The notes under the pieces: generated by a model | What the model saw: the letters and a program-made list of their open reading frames with translations, nothing else | Told to the model about the DNA's origin: nothing | Databases searched by the model: none | Assembly (NCBI GenBank): GCA_007570945.1 | Contig: RKSH01000069.1 | Location: forward strand, 1 to 6,028 | Reading direction: 5' to 3' | Source of the DNA: Gammaproteobacteria bacterium | GTDB lineage: Bacteria > Pseudomonadota > Gammaproteobacteria > Arenicellales > Spongiicolonaceae | DNA: 6,028 nucleotides | Program-made: the position numbers and the translations under genes | Shown here: in pieces, positions 1 through 4,922 of the stretch | Position numbering within the stretch: position 1 is the stretch's first letter | How the letters are laid out: every line of letters starts with the position of its first letter

Positions 1-230
1 GCAGTCAGTAACCGACCAACGATATGGTCATCCTCGATATCCCAAAATGCACGCAGTTTATTGGCCTTAGATGTCCCATGAGTAGTGTAGCGGGCAGAGT
101 GAATTTCAACATCGACCGCGTCAACCACAAACTCTCCGAAAGTGCGATTGTTGAAATCAAGAACATAGCCTGAATCCATTTGGAGAAATTTCTCCAATAC
201 ACGCTTGTCTTTGGTGTTAAGTGAGCTCAT
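1..230 (-). CDS. Partial gene: N-terminus of abortive-infection-like hypothetical protein
   Basis: An open frame starts at the ATG complementary to 228-230 and runs without a stop off the left edge, giving 76 codons. It begins MSSLNTKDKRVLEKFLQ and contains the run SGYVLDFNNRTFGEFVVD (residues 20-37), then SKANKLRAFWDIEDDHIVGRLL towards the edge. From memory, the pattern GYVLDFsnRTFxeFf...SKaxrLRaF is a recurrent N-terminal module of uncharacterised bacterial proteins, some of them annotated as abortive infection proteins. The missing C-terminal part, which would define function, lies outside the window. The start is supported by AGGAGGG 10 nt upstream and a plausible promoter. G+C is about 45%, far below the operon genes, which suggests horizontal acquisition. 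An overlapping frame at 5-202 (GTG start) is a shadow. Coding status is fairly sure; the family name is moderate and the defence role is inference. Confidence 0.72.
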   Translation of the reverse strand, partial: MSSLNTKDKRVLEKFLQMDSGYVLDFNNRTFGEFVVDAVDVEIHSARYTTHGTSKANKLRAFWDIEDDHIVGRLLT

Positions 231-240
231 GTGAAGAGCG

Positions 241-247
241 CCCTCCT
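241..247 (-). promoter_or_regulatory. Ribosome binding site of the partial left-edge gene
   Basis: The complement reads AGGAGGG, a near-perfect Shine-Dalgarno, 10 nt before the ATG at 230. It fixes the start of the left-edge gene and favours this frame over the overlapping GTG-started frame. Confidence 0.7.
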
Positions 248-283
248 GCAGAATTCCGGTGATTTAAGGAATGTTATCGACAT

Positions 284-312
284 TTTACACAAAAAATCGC
301 GGTCGCTGACAA
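284..312 (-). promoter_or_regulatory. Candidate sigma70 promoter for the left-edge gene
   Basis: On the minus strand, TTGTCA (complement of 307-312) is followed after exactly 17 nt by TGTAAA (complement of 284-289), inside the AT-rich TGTAAAAT. Predicted transcription would start near 276-278, leaving a leader of about 47 nt that includes the Shine-Dalgarno. Both hexamers match the consensus at 4-5 of 6 positions. The call rests on sequence match only. Confidence 0.45.
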
Positions 313-473
313 TAATTTCATGGTCAGGACAAGTTGAGCGGAAATTTTTCGCATGATTCCAGCCAAAACTCCGCTAAACATCACCCGCAAAAGTCCAGAC
401 CACTGAACCCGGCGGACTGATTCCCGTCGCGCAAATAGGCAGGGCTTTCACCGTTTATGTTGACTGACGCACG

Positions 474-495
474 GCCCGGCATCGTTGCGCCGGGC
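474..495. repeat. Perfect 7-bp GC hairpin in the intergenic spacer
   Basis: GCCCGGC (474-480) and its exact reverse complement GCCGGGC (489-495) enclose an 8-nt loop. No T-tract follows on either strand, so it is not a standard intrinsic terminator. It could be a leader structure for the plus-strand start at 530 or a weak, possibly Rho-assisted, stop for the leftward operon that ends at 598. Confidence 0.4.
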
Positions 496-529
496 ATATC
501 GACTCCACATGCCCGAGGGAGGCAAAGTG

Positions 530-685
530 ATGAAAGTTCTCGCTAAAACGATTTTAACCGCCGCCATGCTGTTTTCCATGCCGTCCAAAGTCCAAACTCA
601 CCCCATCTCCCCCCACCCATCCGCAAGCGCAAACCCCCTTGCGAAAGGGTCGGCGGGGTCGGCGGTGAGGGTTTGGGTGCCGTAG
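530..685 (+). pseudogene. Truncated secreted-protein gene start (chimeric 51-aa ORF)
   Basis: An ATG at 530 follows GAGGGAGG (515-522) with 7-nt spacing, one of the best ribosome binding sites in the window. The first ~23 residues, MKVLAKTILTAAMLFSMPSK onward, look like a Sec signal peptide: two lysines, then a hydrophobic core TILTAAMLFSM. From about 598 the frame runs antisense through the C-terminus of the proline racemase-family gene, with Pro/Ser/Ala-rich composition (HPISPHPSASANPLAKGSAG...), and stops at 683-685. Codons before the junction are AT-rich and those after it are typical antisense of a GC-rich gene. I infer a secreted-protein gene cut after its signal sequence by a rearrangement near 583-600. 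It could instead be a real small secreted peptide. No mature domain is recognisable. Confidence 0.45.
583..596 (+). repeat. Tandem 7-bp duplication GTCCAAA x2 at the gene junction
   Basis: GTCCAAA occurs twice head to tail (583-589, 590-596), directly before the stop of the leftward racemase-family gene (complement of 598-600) and exactly where the plus-strand signal-peptide frame meets GC-rich sequence. A related AAAAGTCCAGAC lies at 389-400. It may be a junction scar or a target-site-like duplication, but it is too short to assign. Confidence 0.35.
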
Positions 686-1614
686 AGCCATGAGCGGCCG
701 GAGATGCGGCAGCGGGTGGCGGTGCGGTCGGCGGTTTGGGCGGTGGCGGTGAAAGTGACAGTGAACTCGCCGCCGATGATGGAGCGGGAGCGCAGGGTGT
801 CGCCGGGTTTGGCTTCGCCTCTGGCGTGCAGCGCGGCGAGGTTGGCGCTGCTGCCGGTGCCGCAGGGCGAGCGGTCCACGCGGCCCGGCCACATGGTGGT
901 GCAAGTGCGGACGGCGCCGTCGGGGTCGCGGGCGCGGAACATGACGTAGGCGATGCCGTTGATCTGCGGAATTTGCGGATGGCGCGGGGTGATTTTTTTG
1001 TTCAGAATTTTTTTTATCTCCATGCCGGCCTCGGCCAGGGCGCGGGCGTTTTGCTTTTCTATTGTCAACCCCACCTGCGCCGCATCCACCAGCGCGTAGA
1101 ACACGCCGCCGAAACACAAATCCGCTCTTATCCGCCCCCACTTCGGCGTTGCGATTCTCAGGTCCAACTCCTCCACAAAGGCCGGCGGCATGGCGATGCC
1201 GACGCGCTCGCATTTTCCGTTGCGGCATTCGGCCTCGGCGGTGATGAGTCCGGCGGCGGTGTCCAGGGTGACGGCGGTTTGCGGCTCATGCATTTTCACC
1301 ATGCCTGTCTCCAGCAGCGCGGTGGTGACGCACATGGCGTTGGAGCCGGACATGGCGTGCGCCTGGTCGGCCTGCAGCACGAGAAACGCCGCGTCGGCCC
1401 GCGGCCGCGACGGCGGCACCAGCAGGTTCACCGACCCGGCCGGCGCGCCGCGCGGTTCAAAAATTAAAAAGCGGCGCAGACTGTCATCCACTTCATTGAT
1501 GTGCGCCAGTTTCGCCGCCACGCTGTCGCCCGGCACCGCCGGCGCGCCGCCGGTCACCACGCGTCCCACCTCGCCCTCACAGTGGACGCAGATGAGTTGC
1601 ACGGTGCGGTTCAC
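598..1614 (-). CDS. Proline racemase-family enzyme, Ser/Cys type (probable hydroxyproline epimerase or dehydratase)
   Basis: The 338-aa protein has the usual family length. HCEGEVGRVVTGG (11-23) is the typical N-terminal signature. MSGSN (88-92) stands where racemases carry MCGH, so the first catalytic Cys is Ser89. DRSPCGTG (247-254) keeps the second catalytic residue as Cys251. The C-terminus ends normally (DPADPFARGFAL, 319-330). The family abstracts the C-alpha proton of proline or hydroxyproline: Cys/Cys members racemise or epimerise, and Cys/Thr members dehydrate trans-3-hydroxyproline. The Ser/Cys subgroup is less settled, so the substrate is uncertain. It starts at GTG, 4 nt after the stop of the DHDPS-family gene, with only a weak GGCGG upstream, so translation is probably coupled. 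It is the last gene of the leftward operon. The neighbouring lyase points to hydroxyproline breakdown. Family assignment is very sure. Confidence 0.92.
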   Translation of the reverse strand: MNRTVQLICVHCEGEVGRVVTGGAPAVPGDSVAAKLAHINEVDDSLRRFLIFEPRGAPAGSVNLLVPPSRPRADAAFLVLQADQAHAMSGSNAMCVTTALLETGMVKMHEPQTAVTLDTAAGLITAEAECRNGKCERVGIAMPPAFVEELDLRIATPKWGRIRADLCFGGVFYALVDAAQVGLTIEKQNARALAEAGMEIKKILNKKITPRHPQIPQINGIAYVMFRARDPDGAVRTCTTMWPGRVDRSPCGTGSSANLAALHARGEAKPGDTLRSRSIIGGEFTVTFTATAQTADRTATRCRISGRSWLYGTQTLTADPADPFARGFALADGWGEMG

Positions 1615-1618
1615 GAGT

Positions 1619-2503
1619 TTAAGTCCGCCAGTCCAGAATCGGCTGCATGGCTTTTTGGAACGCCGATTTTTCCTCGCCGCTCAGCGGCTGCAAGGGGCCG
1701 CGGCAGTGGCCCACCGGGCAGCCGATTAACTCGCAACCGAACTTCACTTTCTGCACAAACTTGCCGCTTTCCAGACTGTTCAGCGCGCCGTACAGCGCCG
1801 CCATTTTTTCGCGCGCGGCAAGGGCGCCGTGGGCGGTGAAAGTGTCGAACAGGTCCACGCAGGCCGCGGCCATGCAATTGGCCGGGCCGCAAATCCAACT
1901 TTGCGCGCCCCACAGCAGAAAATCCAGCGCGATGTCGTCGCTGCCGCTGTACAGGTCGATGCGGCCGCGGTAGCGCCGGTAAATTTCCACCGCCCGCTGC
2001 AGCACGCCGCTGGAATCCTTAATCCCAATCACCCGCGGGTGGTCGGCGAGGGCGTCCAGCACCTCCCGGCCGATCTCCACGCCGGCTTTGAGCGGGTAAT
2101 TGTACAGCACCAGATCCACCTCCACCGCGTCCAGCACCTGCTGAAAGTGCGCGATGAGTTCGTCCGGCCCGGGCATGGCGTAGTAGGGCGGTGACAGCAG
2201 CACCGCGCGGTAGCCGAGGTCCTGCGCGCGCTCGGCGTGGGCAATCACGTCGCGGGTGGAACCGGCGTTGGCGCCGGCCACCAGAAGTTCACCGTCGTTT
2301 GCAAAGTCGGCGACAAACTCCAGCACCGCCGCGCGCTCGTCAAAGCTCAGCGCGGTGTACTCGCCGGTGGAGCCGCACGGCACCCAGCCGCTGACGCCGG
2401 CGGCGCGCAGGTGCGCCAGCAGTTTTTCAAAGGATGCAAAATCTATGTTGCCGGCCTGGTCAAAAGGCGTGACCAGCGCGGGCAGGATGCCTTTAAGTTT
2501 CAT
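1619..2503 (-). CDS. DHDPS/NAL-family lyase, probable hydroxyproline-pathway deaminase
   Basis: The 294-aa protein has the full (beta/alpha)8 barrel length of the dihydrodipicolinate synthase/N-acetylneuraminate lyase family. GSTGEY (44-49) is the substrate-carboxylate loop, YNYP (134-137) carries the catalytic Tyr134, and GIKDSSG (160-166) carries the Schiff-base Lys162. E. coli DapA has YNVPSRTG with Arg138 binding aspartate semialdehyde; here the run is YNYPLKAG, with Lys139 in that place, which argues against lysine biosynthesis. DHDPS-family members next to proline racemase-family genes typically deaminate 1-pyrroline-4-hydroxy-2-carboxylate to alpha-ketoglutarate semialdehyde, which is my preferred role by context. 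The ATG start has GGAGGA 4 nt upstream. It lies 35 nt after the hydroxylase-like gene and 4 nt before the racemase-family gene. An aldolase of another 2-keto acid is the main alternative. Confidence 0.9.
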   Translation of the reverse strand: MKLKGILPALVTPFDQAGNIDFASFEKLLAHLRAAGVSGWVPCGSTGEYTALSFDERAAVLEFVADFANDGELLVAGANAGSTRDVIAHAERAQDLGYRAVLLSPPYYAMPGPDELIAHFQQVLDAVEVDLVLYNYPLKAGVEIGREVLDALADHPRVIGIKDSSGVLQRAVEIYRRYRGRIDLYSGSDDIALDFLLWGAQSWICGPANCMAAACVDLFDTFTAHGALAAREKMAALYGALNSLESGKFVQKVKFGCELIGCPVGHCRGPLQPLSGEEKSAFQKAMQPILDWRT

Positions 2504-2507
2504 CGGG

Positions 2508-2513
2508 TCCTCC
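2508..2513 (-). promoter_or_regulatory. Ribosome binding site of the DHDPS-family gene
   Basis: The complement reads GGAGGA, 4 nt before the ATG at 2503. It is the only strong Shine-Dalgarno I see inside the leftward operon and supports this start. Confidence 0.6.
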
Positions 2514-2538
2514 GTTGGTGATGGTTTGCGGCGAATCG

Positions 2539-3336
2539 CTACTTGCGCCGGAACGGCTGGGTCAGAAGCGATTTCAGTTTCAACTCTTGCGGCGAGGGGA
2601 ATTCATTGAGGCCCAGTTTCATGGCCAGGTGGCCGTCGCCGGGCTGCGCGGTGTAGGTGCGGAACAGGCGGTCCCAGCACGACAAATTAAAACCGTAGTT
2701 GCTGTCGGTCTCGGCGCGCCGCACCGAGTGGTGCACGCGGTGCATGTCGGGGGTGACGATGATGCGGCGCAACAGGCGGTCGGCGGCCGGCGGCAGGTTG
2801 ATGTTGGCGTGGTTGAACATGGACGTGGCGTTGAGCACGATTTCAAACAGCAGCACCGCCTCCGGCGGCGCGCCGATGACGAGAATCGCGGCCAGTTTAA
2901 CCGCCATGGAAAACAAAATCTCCAGCGGGTGGAAGCGCACCCCGGAACTGACATCCAATTCCAGGTCGGTGTGGTGCATTCGGTGAATGCGCCACAGCAG
3001 CGGCGACTTGTGCAACAGCACGTGCTGGGCGTAAATCACCAAATCCAGCAGCGCCACGCCAAGGACGGCCGCCGGCCACAGCGGTACGTCAACCGCGTTG
3101 AACAAACCCCAGCCGTTGTTCTGCACCCACAGCGCAAAGGCCGCCGCCCCGGCCGGCAGCGCCAGAAACAGCAGCGCGGTGTCCAGCGCGGCGATGCCGA
3201 AGTTGGCCGGCCAGCGCTGCGCGCGCGGAATGTCACGCCGCCGGCGCGGCGCCAGCGTTTCCCACAGCGCCATCACCGCCAGCACGCCGAGGAACAGCGC
3301 CAGCCGCAGCGCGGCTTCCAGGCTCAGCCCGAACAT
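2539..3336 (-). CDS. Sterol desaturase/fatty acid hydroxylase family membrane protein
   Basis: The 265-aa integral membrane protein has the histidine pattern of the fatty acid hydroxylase superfamily, whose clustered His residues bind two irons and use O2 to hydroxylate or desaturate lipid-like substrates. Visible are QHVLLH (104-109), HRMHH (118-122), FHP (135-137), NHAN (175-178) and HRVHH (199-203). Hydrophobic stretches at about 5-25, 48-70, 86-104 and 143-170 would be membrane segments, with the His boxes facing the cytoplasm as is usual in the family. SNYGFNLSCWDRLFRTY (212-228) is the typical C-terminal motif. The ATG overlaps the end of the EutA-like gene by 13 nt and has no Shine-Dalgarno, which suggests translational coupling. 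The substrate cannot be read from sequence. Its place in an amino-acid-type catabolic operon is odd. Confidence 0.9.
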   Translation of the reverse strand: MFGLSLEAALRLALFLGVLAVMALWETLAPRRRRDIPRAQRWPANFGIAALDTALLFLALPAGAAAFALWVQNNGWGLFNAVDVPLWPAAVLGVALLDLVIYAQHVLLHKSPLLWRIHRMHHTDLELDVSSGVRFHPLEILFSMAVKLAAILVIGAPPEAVLLFEIVLNATSMFNHANINLPPAADRLLRRIIVTPDMHRVHHSVRRAETDSNYGFNLSCWDRLFRTYTAQPGDGHLAMKLGLNEFPSPQELKLKSLLTQPFRRK

Positions 3337-4106
3337 GGCAGCGCAAACAGCGCGCCGAGGCGCGGCAGGGAATCACGGATGCCGGCCAGCCGCAGGCAGT
3401 GCCAGGCCATGGCGTGGTTGCTGGTGGTCACCGGTTTGGCGGCCGCCTGCTCCAGTTGCGGCACGGCGGCGGCGGCGCGCAGGTTGGTGCATGAGACAAA
3501 AACCGCGTCCACCCCGGGCGCCCGCGCCATGGCGGCGGCGGCGCGGCGGATGTCGGCCGGGCGGATGCGCGCGGCGTTGCGGTCGTCCTCTTCGTGAAAC
3601 GACCCCAGCGCGGCGACGGTAAAGCCGCGCCCGGCAAAGTGGCGGGCGAGGGCGTCATTAATGTCGTCGCGGTAGGGGGTGAGCACGCCGATGCACTTTG
3701 CGCCGAGGGCGGCAAGGGCCGCGGCGGCGGCGCCGAGGGGCGTGGTGCATTGCGCGGCCGGGCGTGATTTTCTGATTTGTGCAAACACCGCCGCCTCGCC
3801 CATCACCAGACTCGCCGAGGTGCAGCCGTAGGCCACCACGTCCAAATCCACGCCGGGCAGAATTAAGTCCACCGCCTCGGCGATGCCGGGCTCCATGGCT
3901 TTGAGGTTGGCCGGCGTCACCTGGTTGGCGGCGGCGATGCGGCTGTGGAAGACGCCGATGCCGGGCAGGTCGAGCAATGCGCGAAACTCATGCTCCAGCG
4001 TCTGGTCGGTGGCCAGCGACACCACGCCGATGGCGGCGCGCGATGCGATGCCGGCGTCCAGCCGGTGGGGAACGGCGGCCGCGCCGCTTTTGTTATTCTT
4101 GCTCAC
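3324..4106 (-). CDS. Asp/Glu racemase-fold protein, EutA-like (maleate isomerase/arylmalonate decarboxylase family)
   Basis: The 260-aa protein shows the two-cysteine pattern of the cofactor-free Asp/Glu racemase, maleate isomerase and arylmalonate decarboxylase superfamily: YGCTSAS (93-99, Cys95) and VSCTNLR (204-210, Cys206) in pseudo-symmetric lobes. Further family features are VSLATDQTLEHE (29-40), HSRI (54-57), LTPYRDDIN (142-150), GSFHEEDD (168-175) and TSNHAMAWH (228-236). This whole set matches my memory of EutA from ectoine-degradation clusters, whose exact reaction is unclear. No other ectoine gene is in the window, so an isomerase or racemase acting on an intermediate of this operon is equally possible. 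The first ~23 residues precede the usual family start. The only possible start in frame is GTG at 4106, because an in-frame TGA lies at 4128-4130 of the complement. It is the first gene of the leftward operon. Confidence 0.87.
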   Translation of the reverse strand: MSKNNKSGAAAVPHRLDAGIASRAAIGVVSLATDQTLEHEFRALLDLPGIGVFHSRIAAANQVTPANLKAMEPGIAEAVDLILPGVDLDVVAYGCTSASLVMGEAAVFAQIRKSRPAAQCTTPLGAAAAALAALGAKCIGVLTPYRDDINDALARHFAGRGFTVAALGSFHEEDDRNAARIRPADIRRAAAAMARAPGVDAVFVSCTNLRAAAAVPQLEQAAAKPVTTSNHAMAWHCLRLAGIRDSLPRLGALFALPCSG

Positions 4107-4129
4107 GCGATTATCATACCAGCGGAATC
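4107..4129. promoter_or_regulatory. 23-bp divergent start region with back-to-back -10-like elements
   Basis: Only 23 bp separate the GTG of the EutA-like gene (leftward) from the ATG of the SDR gene (rightward). The AT-rich core carries TATGAT on the minus strand (complement of 4113-4118), which would place transcription start at or next to the GTG. It also carries TATCAT on the plus strand (4112-4117), which would start transcription near 4124, about 6 nt before the ATG. There is no clear -35 and no Shine-Dalgarno for the GTG, and only a weak GCGG before the ATG. Leaderless or near-leaderless transcripts are therefore plausible. Confidence 0.4.
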
Positions 4130-4900
4130 ATGGGCGGAAATGTGTTTGACCTCAGCGGCAAAACCGCGCTGGTGACCGGCGCCTCCGACGGCATCGGCGC
4201 GCACTTTGCACGGCTCTTGGCGAAGAATGGCGCCCGCGTGGCGCTGACTGCAAGGCGCGCGGAGCGGCTGCACAAAATAGCCGGTGACATCAACCGCCAA
4301 GGCGGTGAGGCCGCGGCGGCGGTGATGGACGTGTGCGATGCGGCGAGTGTGGAAGATGCCGTCGCCGGTCTGTGGACCGACCTCGGCAGGGTGGATGTGC
4401 TGGTCAACAACGCCGGAATCGCGGCCGGCGGCATGGCGGTGGGCGTGGCCGAGGCGGAATGGGATGCGGTGGTGGACACCAATCTGAAAGGCGCGTTCTT
4501 AGTGGCGCAGAACATGGCGCGGCGGCTGGCGGCGGCCGGCGGCGGCGGCAGTTTCGTGAACATCACCTCCATTCTCGGCGAGCGCGCGGCCGGCAACGTG
4601 GCCGCCTACGCCGCATCCAAGGCGGCGCTGGCGCATCTGACGCGGGTGCTGGCGCTGGAGTGGGCGCGGCACGGCATTCGCGTGAACGCCATCGCGCCGG
4701 GCTATATCGGCACCGCCATGAACCGGCAATTTTTCGCCACCGAGGCCGGCCGCAACACCATAAAAAAAATCCCGCAACGCCGCATCGGCGAGCCGCGGGA
4801 TTTGGATGGCGCGCTGCTGCTGCTGGCCTCGGACGCGTCCTCCTACATGACCGGCAGCACCATCGTGGTGGACGGCGGGCACCTGCAGTCGTCGCTGTAA
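4130..4900 (+). CDS. Classical short-chain dehydrogenase/reductase (FabG-like SDR)
   Basis: The 256-aa protein has classical SDR length and motifs: TGASDGIG (16-23) for the dinucleotide, NNAG (93-96), catalytic Asn118 in DTNLKG, Ser147 in NITSILG, Tyr160 and Lys164 in YAASK, PG (190-191), and the C-terminal VVDGG (246-250). Arg42-Arg43 after the second beta strand suggest NADP(H) preference. It is a soluble enzyme that interconverts an alcohol and a ketone or imine; the substrate is not readable. I chose the ATG at 4130 because the family N-terminus begins about 10 residues before KTALVTG; the frame stays open upstream only as antisense of the EutA-like gene. It is divergent from the leftward operon and may belong to the same pathway. 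An A8 run at 4762-4769 encodes part of IKKI. Confidence 0.93.
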   Translation: MGGNVFDLSGKTALVTGASDGIGAHFARLLAKNGARVALTARRAERLHKIAGDINRQGGEAAAAVMDVCDAASVEDAVAGLWTDLGRVDVLVNNAGIAAGGMAVGVAEAEWDAVVDTNLKGAFLVAQNMARRLAAAGGGGSFVNITSILGERAAGNVAAYAASKAALAHLTRVLALEWARHGIRVNAIAPGYIGTAMNRQFFATEAGRNTIKKIPQRRIGEPRDLDGALLLLASDASSYMTGSTIVVDGGHLQSSL

Positions 4901-4908
4901 ACCGCCGG

Positions 4909-4922
4909 CGCCGCCCTCACCC
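4909..4922. repeat. 14-bp inverted repeat flanking pstS (left copy; right copy 6014-6027)
   Basis: CGCCGCCCTCACCC at 4909-4922 recurs as its exact reverse complement at 6014-6027. The copies lie immediately beyond the stop of the phosphate-binding protein gene and about 50 nt upstream of its start. CCCTCACCC-type strings are common in intergenic repeats of GC-rich bacteria, so this may be repeat remnants or chance in GC-rich sequence. Confidence 0.3.

Larger units (their letters stand above)
231..529. other. AT-richer intergenic spacer
   Basis: About 300 bases separate the left-edge gene from the truncated secreted-protein start. G+C is near 47% over 231-420 and rises after that. It holds the leftward promoter and ribosome binding site of the left-edge gene and a GC hairpin at 474-495. 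I saw no tRNA, no convincing protein frame and no recognisable riboswitch. A TTGACT at 460-465 has no acceptable -10 partner about 17 nt downstream. Confidence 0.6.

Noticed and set aside
5..202. 65-codon minus-strand frame starting at GTG
   Set aside because: It overlaps, in another frame, the ATG-started left-edge gene that has a good Shine-Dalgarno and family-like sequence.
392..418. AGTCC/GGACT 5-bp stem with a 17-nt loop
   Set aside because: It is too short a stem with too large a loop to distinguish from chance.
460..465. TTGACT as a -35 box for the plus-strand start at 530
   Set aside because: No acceptable -10 hexamer lies 16-18 nt downstream; that interval is GC hairpin sequence.
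544..556. TAAAACGATTTTA palindrome
   Set aside because: A 5-bp all-A/T stem inside the signal-peptide codons is not a stable hairpin or terminator.
736..1467. Long plus-strand frame rich in Gly/Ala/Arg opposite the racemase-family gene
   Set aside because: It is a typical antisense shadow of GC-rich coding sequence, with low-complexity composition and no family motif.
2515..3597. 360-codon plus-strand frame opposite the hydroxylase-like and EutA-like genes
   Set aside because: It spans two well-supported minus-strand genes and their overlap, is rich in Arg/Gln/His, and shows no domain.
3977..4129. Upstream extension of the SDR frame by 51 codons
   Set aside because: The extension is antisense of the EutA-like N-terminus, Arg-rich and absent from the SDR family; ATG 4130 fits the family start.
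4901..4922. GC palindrome between the convergent SDR and pstS stops as a bidirectional terminator
   Set aside because: CGGCGCCG is a short palindrome without a usable loop and no T-tract follows on either strand.
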